From an uncultured Microbacterium sp. (GTDB lineage Bacteria; Actinomycetota; Actinomycetes; Actinomycetales; Microbacteriaceae): a stretch of DNA of 64,000 bases. The position numbers and the translations under genes are program-made. The notes beneath the pieces are model-generated. The model had not been told where the DNA came from. It did no database searches and saw only the letters and a program-made list of their open reading frames with translations. Numbering within the stretch: the first letter of the stretch is position 1; every line of letters begins with the position of its first letter. Positions 52,369 through 62,162 of this stretch are shown piece after piece. The DNA lies in NCBI GenBank assembly GCA_913774665.1, contig CAJYHN010000001.1:186001-250000 (forward strand), given 5' to 3'.

Positions 52369-54273
52369 ATGCGCCAGGCTTTCCCCGTGACCCAGCTGCG
52401 CCCCGGCCCCTCCGACGTCTCCCGCCTCATCGGCGATCTCTCCGCCGCGGGCGCCGATCCGGAGTTCCTCGCGCACGCAGAGGTGCACCTCCCGCGACTG
52501 CACGAACTGTTCGAGCGCCTCTACGGTGAGCGCCCGGACGGCGTCGAGCGCTTGGCATCCGTCGTCGATCTCGCCCGTCGCTCCTGGACGGAACGTCCGC
52601 GGGCGCTCAAGGCTCTCGACCGCGAGCGCGAGAGCGCACCCGCCTGGTTCGAGAGCGAGGGCATGCTCGGGGGCGTCTGCTACGTCGACCGGTACGCGGG
52701 CGGGCTCAGCGGCATCCGAGAATCCATTCCGTACTTCCGCGAGCTGGGACTGACGTACCTGCACCTCATGCCGCTGTTCGAAAGCCCCGAGGGCAACAGC
52801 GACGGCGGGTACGCGGTGTCGAGCTACCGGCGGGTGAATCCCGCCCTCGGCTCGATGGAGGAGCTGGCCTCCCTCGCCGCGGAACTGCGGCGGGCGGGCA
52901 TCTCGCTCGTGGTCGACTTCATCTTCAACCACACGAGCAACGAGCACGAGTGGGCGCAGAAGGCCCTCGCGGGTGAGGCGGGGTACGAGGATTTCTACCT
53001 GATCTTCCCCGACCGCGAGATGCCCGACGCGTACGAGCGGACCACGCGCGAGATCTTCCCCGACGACCACCCGGGTTCGTTCGTCCAGCTCGACGACGGC
53101 CGCTGGATCTGGGCGACGTTCTATCACTTCCAATGGGACCTCAACTACGCCAACCCCGCGGTCTTCGAAGCGATGGCGGGCGAGATGCTCTTCCTCGCCA
53201 ACCAGGGCGTCGAGATCCTCCGCATGGACGCCGTGGCCTTCATCTGGAAACAGCTCGGCACCACCTGCGAGTCCCTCCCCGAGGCTCACCTGCTGCTGCA
53301 GGCTTTCAACGCTGTCCTGCGCATGGCGGCCCCAGGACTGCTGTTCAAGTCGGAGGCCATCGTGCACCCCGACGAGGTGGTCTCGTACATCTCACCGGAC
53401 GAGTGCCAGATCTCGTACAACCCGCTGCAGATGGCCCTCACCTGGGAGGCTCTCGCCACCCGCGACGGCCGCCTTCTGCAGCAGGCGCTCGAGCGCCGCC
53501 ATGCCCTTCCCGCCGGCACCGCGTGGGTGAACTACGTGCGCAGTCACGACGACATCGGCTGGACCTTCGCCGACGAGGATGCCGCCGAGCTGGGCATCGA
53601 CGCCTCCCCGCACCGCCGGTTCCTCAACGACTTCTACGTGGGTCGGGCCGAGGGCTCGTTCGCGCGCGGCGTGCCGTTCCAGGAGAACCCGCGCACGGGA
53701 GACGCCCGCGTCACGGGGACCACCGCCTCGCTGGCCGGGGTCGAGGCGGGAGACGCCGGCGGCGAAGACCGGGTCGTGCTCGCCCACGCCCTCGCGCTCT
53801 CGACCGGCGGCATCCCCCTGCTCTACCTCGGTGACGAGGTCGCCCAGCTGAACGACTACACCTACGCCGAACGAGCGGATGAGGCCGACGACAGTCGGTG
53901 GGTCAACCGCCCCTTCCGTCCCGGGCAGAACTACGAGGATCGAGCGGATGCCGGCACCCCGGCCGGTCGCGTCTTCTCGCGGCTCTCGCGCCTCACCGAG
54001 GTCCGCCGGTCGACGCCGGAGTTCGCGGGCAACGAGCTGATCGCGTTCGGCGCGAACGTGGCATCCGTCGTCTCCTTCCTCCGCCCGGGACGTGGATTCT
54101 CGGTCCTGGTGTTGGCGAACGTCGCCGACTCGGCCGTCGAGGTCGACGCCCTGACCCTGTCAGGACTAGTTCCGGAGGCGCTCGACCTGGTGTCGTCGCA
54201 CCCCGTGTGGCTGGGCGCCGGGATCACCCTCGCGCCCCACGGCGTGCGATGGCTGCGCGTGCGGATGCGCTGA
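52369..54273 (+). CDS. Amylosucrase-like GH13 enzyme
   Basis: About 634 residues. The helical N-terminal domain (HAEVHLPRLHELFERLYG) and GH13 barrel motifs are those of amylosucrase (GH13_4): NHTSNEHEWA, ILRMDAVAFIWKQLGTTCES with nucleophile Asp, FKSEAIVHPDE with acid/base Glu, and YVRSHDDIGW. Amylosucrase builds alpha-1,4-glucan from sucrose, releasing fructose; sucrose hydrolysis is also possible. No signal peptide. Start ATG 52369 or GTG 52387; neither has a good ribosome site. Confidence 0.88.
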   Translation: MRQAFPVTQLRPGPSDVSRLIGDLSAAGADPEFLAHAEVHLPRLHELFERLYGERPDGVERLASVVDLARRSWTERPRALKALDRERESAPAWFESEGMLGGVCYVDRYAGGLSGIRESIPYFRELGLTYLHLMPLFESPEGNSDGGYAVSSYRRVNPALGSMEELASLAAELRRAGISLVVDFIFNHTSNEHEWAQKALAGEAGYEDFYLIFPDREMPDAYERTTREIFPDDHPGSFVQLDDGRWIWATFYHFQWDLNYANPAVFEAMAGEMLFLANQGVEILRMDAVAFIWKQLGTTCESLPEAHLLLQAFNAVLRMAAPGLLFKSEAIVHPDEVVSYISPDECQISYNPLQMALTWEALATRDGRLLQQALERRHALPAGTAWVNYVRSHDDIGWTFADEDAAELGIDASPHRRFLNDFYVGRAEGSFARGVPFQENPRTGDARVTGTTASLAGVEAGDAGGEDRVVLAHALALSTGGIPLLYLGDEVAQLNDYTYAERADEADDSRWVNRPFRPGQNYEDRADAGTPAGRVFSRLSRLTEVRRSTPEFAGNELIAFGANVASVVSFLRPGRGFSVLVLANVADSAVEVDALTLSGLVPEALDLVSSHPVWLGAGITLAPHGVRWLRVRMR

Positions 54274-54276
54274 GTC

Positions 54277-54558
54277 GTGCCCGATGATTCGCGTCCCGCG
54301 CGGAACCACGCGTGGCACCTCGCCGCGCTGGGTGCGGGAGTCGTGGCGATGGCGACCTCGGTCTGGGCACCGCCCGGGCTGATCGGCGATCTTCTCGTCC
54401 TGGTGGTCTCGGTCTGCACCCTCCTGTTCGCCCTGGACGGAAGCCGTCGCAGGGGCGCTCTCCGCGCCCTGGCCATCGCGGGCGCTCTGCTGGCGGGCCT
54501 GGCGATGATCGTGGCGGCGGCGGTGTTCCTCGTCGCTCTGGCGCGCGCGATGTCCTGA
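54277..54558 (+). CDS. Small membrane protein
   Basis: 93 residues from GTG 54277, 3 nt after the amylosucrase stop. Three short hydrophobic segments (HLAALGAGVVAMATSVWA, LIGDLLVLVVSVCTLLFAL, LAIAGALLAGLAMIVAAAVFLVALA). Unknown family; probably co-transcribed with the amylosucrase gene. Confidence 0.65.
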   Translation: MPDDSRPARNHAWHLAALGAGVVAMATSVWAPPGLIGDLLVLVVSVCTLLFALDGSRRRGALRALAIAGALLAGLAMIVAAAVFLVALARAMS

Positions 54559-54628
54559 ACGCCTGGCACGCCGACCGGAGAAAGGGCAAGGGCCGATCCG
54601 CCCCGGGCCGAACGCCTACGGTGAGGCC

Positions 54629-55102
54629 ATGAATGACGCCGAGCTCTCCGCCCTGACCATCTCTCGCGCCAGGGAGAACGTTCAGAACGGAGGAAAACCC
54701 TTCGCCTGCCTCATCGTGAAAGAGGGCGAGATCATCGTCGAGGCGGTCAATCACGTCTCACAGGAGGGCGATCCGACGGCGCACGCCGAGATCCGCGCCA
54801 TCCGCGCAGCCGCGGAGAAGGGCATCTCCGACCTGACGGGCTACGACATGTTCGTCACCGCCTACCCGTGCCCCATGTGCCTCGGCGCCGTGTACTACGC
54901 GCAACCCGATCGTCTCGTGTACGCCGTGACGCGAGAAGAAGAGGGCCAGCACTACGAAGACGGCAACAGACTCATGAGCCTCGCCACCTTCTACGACGAG
55001 TACGCCAAATCAGTGGAGGAACGCGCGCTGTCCTCGGAGCAGATCGCCGTCGACGATTCGACCGCGCCGTTCCGCGAGTGGACCGCCGCGCACGGAAGCT
55101 GA
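54629..55102 (+). CDS. Nucleoside/nucleobase deaminase (cytidine deaminase superfamily, GuaD-like)
   Basis: 157 residues. Zinc/catalytic motifs HAEIRAI and PCPMCLGAVYYA are complete; DGNRLM and a C-terminal tail resemble guanine deaminase GuaD more than tRNA adenosine deaminase TadA. TACGGT lies 6 nt upstream of ATG 54629. Substrate inferred only. Confidence 0.85.
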   Translation: MNDAELSALTISRARENVQNGGKPFACLIVKEGEIIVEAVNHVSQEGDPTAHAEIRAIRAAAEKGISDLTGYDMFVTAYPCPMCLGAVYYAQPDRLVYAVTREEEGQHYEDGNRLMSLATFYDEYAKSVEERALSSEQIAVDDSTAPFREWTAAHGS

Positions 55103-55115
55103 GGGCGAGAGGGCG

Positions 55116-55526
55116 TCAGCGAGGGTTCGAGGGCGCCGCGCCCGCGGGCGATCCTCGCTGGCCGCTCTCGCGGTCCCACTCGAGCGACTTCCACTGAAGG
55201 AACGTGCAGAGGTTGCTCGCCACGACGAGTTCGGCGGCGAGACTGGCGATCTCGTGCACGGACAACCCCAGTTCCCGGGGCTGCGGGGTGATCGTCATCT
55301 CCCAGAGCGGGTCGTCGTAGCCGCGCGGCCTCATGTAGACCGAGGACGATGCGTACCGGAGGCGCAGGATCACCAGTCCGGTGTCCTCTCCTCCGTCGTC
55401 CTCCTGGGGCGCCACCGTGATACTGCCCGCGATGCAGTGCTCGTTCTCCTCGAACTCGTCCACCCAGACCTGGAGTTGTTCGCGGGAGCGCCGCGGCGGG
55501 GAATCTTCGATCTCGGCGTCGGTCAC
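55116..55526 (-). CDS. Hypothetical protein, paralogue of the gene at 56127
   Basis: 136 residues. Shares with the 56127 protein the start IEDSPPRRS, the middle TGLVI-type strand, Y(M)(R/Q)P(R/K)GYD(D/E)PLWE, and the end HEIASLAAELVVASNLCTFLQWKSLEWDRESG. The family is unknown to me. No signal or membrane segment. GTG 55526 has TAAGCT 6 nt upstream (leaderless). The two copies flank tRNA-Thr and a small gene, suggesting tandem duplication. Confidence 0.75.
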   Translation of the reverse strand: MTDAEIEDSPPRRSREQLQVWVDEFEENEHCIAGSITVAPQEDDGGEDTGLVILRLRYASSSVYMRPRGYDDPLWEMTITPQPRELGLSVHEIASLAAELVVASNLCTFLQWKSLEWDRESGQRGSPAGAAPSNPR

Positions 55527-55659
55527 GGGGCGAGCTTACGTTTCCGACGCGCGTTCTGGCGAAACTCCGCCGGGGGTTGACGCCCCGCAGTGTGCCTCGC
55601 GCTCCCCCGTTCCGGCAACCCCCGTCCAGCGTCGACGGGACACGCCTACCGTGCGTGTC

Positions 55660-55965
55660 ATGGGGCAGAGCATCGAGCGACTGCGGATCGCCGTCGACCG
55701 CGTCTCGCACGCGCTCGGGCCCCTCGAGCACGCGGACGACCTCCGCCGTCAGGTCCTCGCCGCCGTCCACGCCGGTGGAGGCTTCCTGACGGTGACGACC
55801 GACGACGGCAGCAAGCTGAGCATCCTCGTCACTTCCGCCACCTCCGTCACCATCTCTGTCGTGACGGTTCATCTGCGGGAGGACACGGCGGATGCGCACC
55901 AGGCCGTCTGGGCGCCGCCGCCCTTCAGCTACGACGATGACGACACGCCTTTCGACGTCATCTGA
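55660..55965 (+). CDS. Hypothetical protein
   Basis: 101 residues: helical N-terminus (IERLRIAVDRVSHALGPLEHADDLRRQVLAAVHAGG), beta-rich middle and acidic tail (YDDDDTPFDVI). Not recognised. TACCGT lies 7 nt upstream of ATG 55660. It sits between the two copies of the duplicated hypothetical gene, on the opposite strand. Confidence 0.6.
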   Translation: MGQSIERLRIAVDRVSHALGPLEHADDLRRQVLAAVHAGGGFLTVTTDDGSKLSILVTSATSVTISVVTVHLREDTADAHQAVWAPPPFSYDDDDTPFDVI

Positions 55966-55992
55966 GGAGCCCCGAGTAGGGCACGGATGAGG

Positions 55993-56065
55993 TGCCGGCT
56001 ACAGGACTCGAACCTGCAACCCCCGTATTACAAGTACGGTGCGCTACCAATTGCGCCAAGCCGGC
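55993..56065 (-). tRNA. tRNA-Thr (anticodon TGT)
   Basis: 73-nt cloverleaf on the minus strand: acceptor GCCGGCT with AGCCGGC, anticodon loop CTTGTAA, T loop GGTTCGAGTCC, discriminator A, no encoded CCA. Confidence 0.96.
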
Positions 56066-56126
56066 GTGAGACGGCGAGCGTCTCGATGGACGAGTCTAGA
56101 GCGGTCGAGGGGCCGCTTCCGACGCA

Positions 56127-56504
56127 TCAGACGGTGTGGGTTCCGCTCTCGCGGTCCCACTCGAGGGACTTCCACTGCAGGAACGAGCAGAGATTGCCCG
56201 CGACGACGAGCTCGGCGGCCAGGCTCGCCATCTCGTGTGGCGTGAGGGTGAGATCGTCGGGACGGGCCGTCAACGTCGCCTCCCACAGCGGTTCGTCGTA
56301 GCCCTTGGGTTGCATGTAGATGGACGCGCGCGCGTTCATCAGGTTCATCACCACGAGACCGGTGTCCTGGCTGTCGGCATCCTCTTGCTCGACGACCTTC
56401 AGCTGGCCGGCGAACAGGTGCCCCTGCTCACGGAACTCCTGGACCCAGGCCTCGAGCTGCGCCAGGGACCGCCGCGGCGGGGAGTCCTCAAGCTTCTCGT
56501 TCAT
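56127..56504 (-). CDS. Hypothetical protein, paralogue of the gene at 55116
   Basis: 125 residues from ATG 56504 (GATTCT 6 nt upstream). Clearly homologous over its full length to the 55116 protein, with the C-terminal 35 residues nearly identical (ASLAAELVV, LCxFLQWKSLEWDRESG). Nucleotide similarity is also high there. Function unknown. Confidence 0.75.
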   Translation of the reverse strand: MNEKLEDSPPRRSLAQLEAWVQEFREQGHLFAGQLKVVEQEDADSQDTGLVVMNLMNARASIYMQPKGYDEPLWEATLTARPDDLTLTPHEMASLAAELVVAGNLCSFLQWKSLEWDRESGTHTV

Positions 56505-56546
56505 ATGTCCAGAATCGCACACCGCACGTCTCTCCGACGTACCGAT

Positions 56547-57527
56547 TCAGCCCGCGGGTGTCGTCGAGGGCGTGCTCGACGGCGTCGGGGTGGCGGTCGA
56601 GTAGTACGCGTTGCTGTCGACGGTGAGCACGAACTGGGCGAACTCCTTCGCGTCGTCCATGTTCCCGACGTACTCGGTGCCGTTGACGAGCACGGTCGGG
56701 GTCGCCGTCAGCGCCTGCCCCTTCGTGCCGGGCAGCCCCTTGATGGCGCGATCGGTCGCCGCCTTCGCCCAGGCCGTGTAGGTCTCATCCTCGATGCAGT
56801 CGCGCACCGTGCCGATGTCGCTCACGCCCGCGCCCTGCGCCATGTCGGCGAGCTGCTGATCGCTGTAGCCATCGGAGTCGACAGCGGGCTGGTTGGTGAG
56901 CAGCTCGTGGTTGAACGCGAAGAAGCGGTCGGACGAATGGGTCGCGACGCAGGCGGCGGCACCGGCCGCGCGCAGGCTGTACTTCGTGCCGTTGGACTTG
57001 GACGTCAACATCGCCACGGGGTAGTAGGTGAGGGTGGCGGCCTTGTCTCCGACCCACTTCGACAGCTGGCTGGCGTTGGCGGACTGGAATTCGCGGGCCT
57101 CGGCCGACATGTAGTCGACGTACACGCGGATGTCGACGGGAGCGGCCGTGCCCGTGGGCTCCGGCGTCGCCTCGGCGGTGGGCGCCGGCGCGTCTCCGGG
57201 AGGAGTGGCCTGAGCCGACATCGTGGCGGCGCTGCCGTCGACGGTCTGGTCGGCGAGGGGGTCGGCCACCCGCGAGGCGCTGGTGATCACGAAGCCGTCG
57301 TCGGTCGCCGCATCGGGGAGAGCCTGCGAACGGGCCTCGCGAGAGTTCAAGGCGAACGAGACTCCCACCGCGGCGACCGCGATCACGGCGACGGCGCCCA
57401 CGCCCAGCAGCGAGCGGCGCACGATGCGCCACCGCGTCTGCTTCGCCTTGACCTGCTGCGCCTTCTCGCGCACCGCCTCGCGGCGGTCGCGTTCTGCTGG
57501 CACATTCGGTGACTGGTCGTTGGACAT
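56547..57527 (-). CDS. DsbA-like thioredoxin-fold membrane protein lacking the CXXC motif
   Basis: 326 residues from ATG 57527. Basic coiled N-terminus (~35), one membrane helix (LLGVGAVAVIAVAAVGVSFAL), a Thr/Pro/Ala linker, then a DsbA/thioredoxin_4 domain. Where actinobacterial relatives read DYxCPxCRxFE, this reads VDYMSAEAREFQ, so both active-site cysteines are missing. The cis-Pro loop (ATPTVLVNGTEYVG) and two other Cys (AAACVATH, VRDCIED) remain. It cannot perform classical thiol-disulfide exchange. Divergent from the ABC ATPase gene. Confidence 0.82.
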   Translation of the reverse strand: MSNDQSPNVPAERDRREAVREKAQQVKAKQTRWRIVRRSLLGVGAVAVIAVAAVGVSFALNSREARSQALPDAATDDGFVITSASRVADPLADQTVDGSAATMSAQATPPGDAPAPTAEATPEPTGTAAPVDIRVYVDYMSAEAREFQSANASQLSKWVGDKAATLTYYPVAMLTSKSNGTKYSLRAAGAAACVATHSSDRFFAFNHELLTNQPAVDSDGYSDQQLADMAQGAGVSDIGTVRDCIEDETYTAWAKAATDRAIKGLPGTKGQALTATPTVLVNGTEYVGNMDDAKEFAQFVLTVDSNAYYSTATPTPSSTPSTTPAG

Positions 57528-57740
57528 GAAACCTTCCGGGCACGGACGATGCCGCATGAAATCAGGGGGGCCGCGCGGGTGGGGCGACCGAGCATCGATG
57601 GTAGCCAGGCTGGCTGAGAAATGACCAGACACATGCGATACTGACGAATACGCCCAGCGTCGGGCGCACGGGGTCGCCCCCGTTCATTCCATTCACTACG
57701 GATCGTCCGGCACGTACCTGCCGGTGAAGGAGAAGAAAAC
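57528..57740. promoter_or_regulatory. Divergent intergenic region
   Basis: 213 bp between the DsbA-like gene and the ABC ATPase gene. TGCGATACT near 57632-57640 looks like an extended -10 for the plus strand, without a clear -35. No gene. Confidence 0.35.
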
Positions 57741-58844
<1,104 letters not shown>

Positions 58845-58857
58845 CCCACGCATCGAC

Positions 58858-58914
58858 GCGGCGCGTCCTCGGCATCCCGACCTGGTCGGGCCGGGGGCGC
58901 GCCGCACCGTTTTC
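58858..58914 (+). terminator. Large hairpin with U-tract between msiK and DUF4032 gene
   Basis: A 16-bp stem with G-T pairs (58858-58873 with 58890-58905), an inner hairpin CCCGAC/GTCGGG in the loop, then ACCGTTTT. It ends 13 nt before the next start, so it may attenuate transcription into the DUF4032 gene. Confidence 0.75.
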
Positions 58915-58926
58915 CCGGAGGTTCCC

Positions 58927-60249
58927 GTGTCCGAATCGCTCAGCATCACCGCCAGCACCGTCGACCCGGGTCTGCTGCAGCTGCCCTGGTCCACCGGCCT
59001 GGCCGACTGGCCGAGCAGCCACATCGTCGCCCTGCCGAAGGGCATCTCCCGTCACCTCGTGCGTTTCGCGAACCTCTCCGGTCGCGTGGTGGCCATCAAA
59101 GAGACCACCGAAGAGATGGCCCGCCGCGAGTACGACATGCTCGGCAACCTCGACCGTCTCGCCGCCCCCTGCGTCGACCGCGTCGCCGTCATCGCCGGAC
59201 GCACCGATGCCTCGGGCCGTCCGCTCCCCGCGGCCCTGGTGACCGCCCACTTGCGCTTCTCGCTCCCCTACCGCGCCCTGTTCACGCAGGTGCTGCGCCC
59301 GCACACGGCCACGCGCCTGGTCGACGCCCTCGCGGTGCTCCTGGTGCGCCTGCACAATGTCGGCTTCTACTGGGGCGATGTCTCGCTGTCGAACACGCTC
59401 TTCCGACGGGATGCCGGCGAGTTCGCCGCCTATCTCGTCGACGCCGAGACCGGCGAGCTCCACGGCAACCGCCTCAGCCCCGGGCAGCGGGCCCACGACC
59501 TCGACATCGCCCGCACCAACATCGCCGGCGAGATCATGGACCTCGAAGCCGGCGGCCGACTCGAGGGAGGAGTGGATGCCGTGGCCATCGCCGACGGCCT
59601 GGTGTCGTCGTATCACTCGCTGTGGGGCGCCCTCACCGACAAGGAGTCGTTCGCGGTCGACGAGTCGTGGCGCATCACCGAGCGCGTGCATCGCCTGAAC
59701 GCCCTCGGCTTCGACATCGGCGAGATGTCGATCCGCACCGCCAGCGACGGCACGAAGGTGTCGATCCAGCCGAAGGTCGTCGATGCCGGTCACCACCAGC
59801 GCCGCCTGCTGCGCCTGACGGGCCTCGACGTCGAAGAGAACCAGGCCCGTCGCCTGCTCAACGATCTGGACGAGTTCCGTGCCCGGGTGTCGCGCCTCGG
59901 TGCCGACGAGGAGATGGTCGCCCACGAGTGGCTGACGCGCGTGTTCGAGCCGATCGTGATGGCGATCCCGTGGGACCTGCGCGCCAAGCTCGAGCCCGCC
60001 GAGGTGTTCCACCAGGTGCTCGAACACCGCTGGTACATGTCGCAGGCGCGCGGTCGTTCGGTGCCTCTGGCCGAGGTCGTGAGTTCGTACATCGACGACG
60101 TCCTGCGTCACCGTCGCGACGAGGCCACCGTGATGGGCCCGCCCACCGACACGATGTCGCTACCGACGGTCTCCGACGCCGATGCTCCGGCCACCGGTGA
60201 GGTTCCCACCACCGACACCGACCTGGTCGACTGGCGCGACCTCGTCTGA
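58927..60249 (+). CDS. DUF4032 protein with kinase-like fold
   Basis: 440 residues from GTG 58927 (GGAGG upstream). The N-terminal half resembles lipopolysaccharide/eukaryotic-like kinases: VVAIKETTEEMARREYDML (Lys and Glu), LHNVGFYWGDVSLSNTLF (catalytic-loop D and N) and YLVDAETGEL (metal-binding Asp). The C-terminal half is the DUF4032 helical region. Frequently adjacent to the msiK-type ATPase in Actinobacteria, so a link with sugar uptake is possible. Kinase activity is inference. Confidence 0.82.
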   Translation: MSESLSITASTVDPGLLQLPWSTGLADWPSSHIVALPKGISRHLVRFANLSGRVVAIKETTEEMARREYDMLGNLDRLAAPCVDRVAVIAGRTDASGRPLPAALVTAHLRFSLPYRALFTQVLRPHTATRLVDALAVLLVRLHNVGFYWGDVSLSNTLFRRDAGEFAAYLVDAETGELHGNRLSPGQRAHDLDIARTNIAGEIMDLEAGGRLEGGVDAVAIADGLVSSYHSLWGALTDKESFAVDESWRITERVHRLNALGFDIGEMSIRTASDGTKVSIQPKVVDAGHHQRRLLRLTGLDVEENQARRLLNDLDEFRARVSRLGADEEMVAHEWLTRVFEPIVMAIPWDLRAKLEPAEVFHQVLEHRWYMSQARGRSVPLAEVVSSYIDDVLRHRRDEATVMGPPTDTMSLPTVSDADAPATGEVPTTDTDLVDWRDLV

Positions 60250-60280
60250 CCCGCGCACCCCGCGTCCTCGCCGAAGCCGC

Positions 60281-60357
60281 GGCCCGAGATCACACGCTCC
60301 GGCCGAGAGCACACGCGCGGATCGGGTGATCTCGGTCCGATCGTGTGATCTCGGGCC
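60281..60357. repeat. Nested inverted repeat (REP-like)
   Basis: GGCCCGAGATCACACG (60281-60296) and CGTGTGATCTCGGGCC (60342-60357) are perfect 16-bp arms. Inside, CCGAGAGCAC (60303-60312) and GTGATCTCGG (60326-60335) form a second imperfect pair of the same motif. It lies between two converging genes and could act as a terminator, but its self-similarity suggests a repeat family. Confidence 0.85.
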
Positions 60358-60400
60358 CGGCCCGGGGTCGCGAGAGCGTGATCGTCCGCGAGACGCCGAG

Positions 60401-61042
60401 TCAGTAACCGACGGTGAAGCGCTCGCGCGTGTGCTTCGGGTTCTCGATCTCGTCGAGCACAGCGATCGCGAAGTCGGCGCCGCCGATGAACGAGTTGCCG
60501 TCGCCGTCGACGACGAGCACGTCGCCGCCGTCGCGATAGGACCCCGTACGCTCGCCCGGGGCCCACGAACCGAAACCCCCGGCCGGGTGCACGTAGAACC
60601 AGTCGCGTCCGGAGTCGTCGGCCTCCAGGTCTTCGAGGATGCCGATGGCCTCGCGCGCCTCGGGCTTGTACTCCTCGGCGAAACCGTCGGTGTCGATCAG
60701 GCGCGGTCCGCCCTCGGCGACGAGCGAGCCGCCGGCGCCGCCCACGACGCCGACGCGGACGCCGTCGGGGAGCGCGGCCACGAGCTCGGCGATCGCGGGG
60801 CGCAGCTTGCCCTCCATGTCACCGCGCGGGGCCACGGCCGACACGACCACGTCGACCCCCTCGAGCTCGGCGACGAGCCCGGGGACGTCGAGCACGGTGC
60901 CCTCGACGTAGGTCGCTCCCTCGATGCGCTCGGCCGCAACCGAGCGGGCGACGGAGACCACGGTGTGGCCGCGGCGCACGGCCTCGGTCACGATGTGGCT
61001 GCCGGCGTAGCCGGTTCCTCCGATGACGGCGATGCGGGGCAT
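60401..61042 (-). CDS. NAD(P)H-binding Rossmann-fold protein (atypical SDR)
   Basis: 213 residues. GGTGYAGSHIVTEAVRRGHTV is the GXXGXXG dinucleotide motif; VVSAVAPRG, VGVVGGAGGSLVAEGG and PAGGFGSWAPGERTGSYR follow, as in YwnB/NmrA-like atypical SDR proteins. AAAGGA precedes ATG 61042. Substrate unknown. Confidence 0.85.
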   Translation of the reverse strand: MPRIAVIGGTGYAGSHIVTEAVRRGHTVVSVARSVAAERIEGATYVEGTVLDVPGLVAELEGVDVVVSAVAPRGDMEGKLRPAIAELVAALPDGVRVGVVGGAGGSLVAEGGPRLIDTDGFAEEYKPEAREAIGILEDLEADDSGRDWFYVHPAGGFGSWAPGERTGSYRDGGDVLVVDGDGNSFIGGADFAIAVLDEIENPKHTRERFTVGY

Positions 61043-61163
61043 GGGCGTTCCTTTCGTCTGTCTGGGGGACGGATTCACGTCCTCGTCCAGCGTGCCGTGG
61101 TCGGGGCGCCCGGGCAATGCGACCCGGCGTGTTCGTCGGGCTTTCAGAGCCGGATCACGAAGC

Positions 61164-62162
61164 TCACCGCGCCGCGCGCAGCGTCGACACCTGATACAGG
61201 GCGACGGATGCCGCGATGCCGGCGTTGAGCGACTCGGTCACGGCCGAGATCGGGATCGACACGACCTGGTCGCAGGTCTCGGTGACCAGGCGCGACAGGC
61301 CCTTGCCCTCCGAGCCGACGACGATCACGACGGGACGATCCGCGAGCTCGAGGGCGGGCAGCGAGACGTCCCCGTCGCCGTCGAGGCCGAGTACGAAGAC
61401 GCCCTGCTTCTTGAACTCCTTCAGCGTGGCCGTGAGGTTGGCCGCCAGGGCGACGGGGATGCGGGCGGCGGCGCCGGCGCTGGTCTTCCACGCGGCGGAG
61501 TTCACGCTCGCCGAGCGACGCTGCGGGATGATCAGCCCCTGTCCGCCGAACGCGCCCGTCGATCGGATGATCGCGCCGAGGTTGCGGGGGTCCGTGACGC
61601 CGTCGAGGGCGACGAGCAGCGGCACCTGACCCCTGTCGATGATCTGCTCGAGCAGGTCCTGCGGGTGGGCGTAGGCGTACGGGGGCACCTTGAGGGCGAC
61701 GCCCTGGTGAACGCCGTCGAAGCCGGCCATGCGGTCCAGCTCGGGACGAGTGACCTCGAGCACGGGGATGCCGCGGTTGGTCGCCATCGACAGCATCTCT
61801 TTGACGCGGTCGTCCATCTCGATCCGCTGGGCGACGTACATCGCCGTGGCGGGGATCTTCGCGCGCAGCGCCTCGAGCACCGAGTTGCGACCGGTGACCG
61901 TCTCGGTGTCGTCGGCCGCCTTGGGGCTCTTGCGGTTCGGGTTGCTGCCGACGGCGCGCACGCCCGGCTTCGCCTTGCCGCCGGCGGCGGCGTAGCGCTC
62001 CTGAGCGGCCTTGCGCTTGCCCGCGGGGTGCCAGGCGCGGTCCTCGGCCTTCGGGGTCGGTCCGCGACCCTCGAGTCCCTTGCGGACGTGACCGCCGGTC
62101 CCCTTCAGGGGCCCCTTCTTCTTGCCGGGGTTGCGTGCTCCCGGGCGTCCAGGCTTAGCCAT
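61164..62162 (-). CDS. rlmB: 23S rRNA (guanosine-2'-O-)-methyltransferase RlmB (SpoU family)
   Basis: 332 residues. A basic, Lys/Gly-rich N-terminal extension (~80) precedes the L30e-like substrate-binding domain ([11 protein letters not shown]...) and SPOUT motifs [31 protein letters not shown] and [22 protein letters not shown]. It methylates G2251 in the peptidyl-transferase P loop. ATG 62162 overlaps the cysS stop by 8 bp, the common cysS-rlmB pair. Confidence 0.93.
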   Translation of the reverse strand: MAKPGRPGARNPGKKKGPLKGTGGHVRKGLEGRGPTPKAEDRAWHPAGKRKAAQERYAAAGGKAKPGVRAVGSNPNRKSPKAADDTETVTGRNSVLEALRAKIPATAMYVAQRIEMDDRVKEMLSMATNRGIPVLEVTRPELDRMAGFDGVHQGVALKVPPYAYAHPQDLLEQIIDRGQVPLLVALDGVTDPRNLGAIIRSTGAFGGQGLIIPQRRSASVNSAAWKTSAGAAARIPVALAANLTATLKEFKKQGVFVLGLDGDGDVSLPALELADRPVVIVVGSEGKGLSRLVTETCDQVVSIPISAVTESLNAGIAASVALYQVSTLRAAR

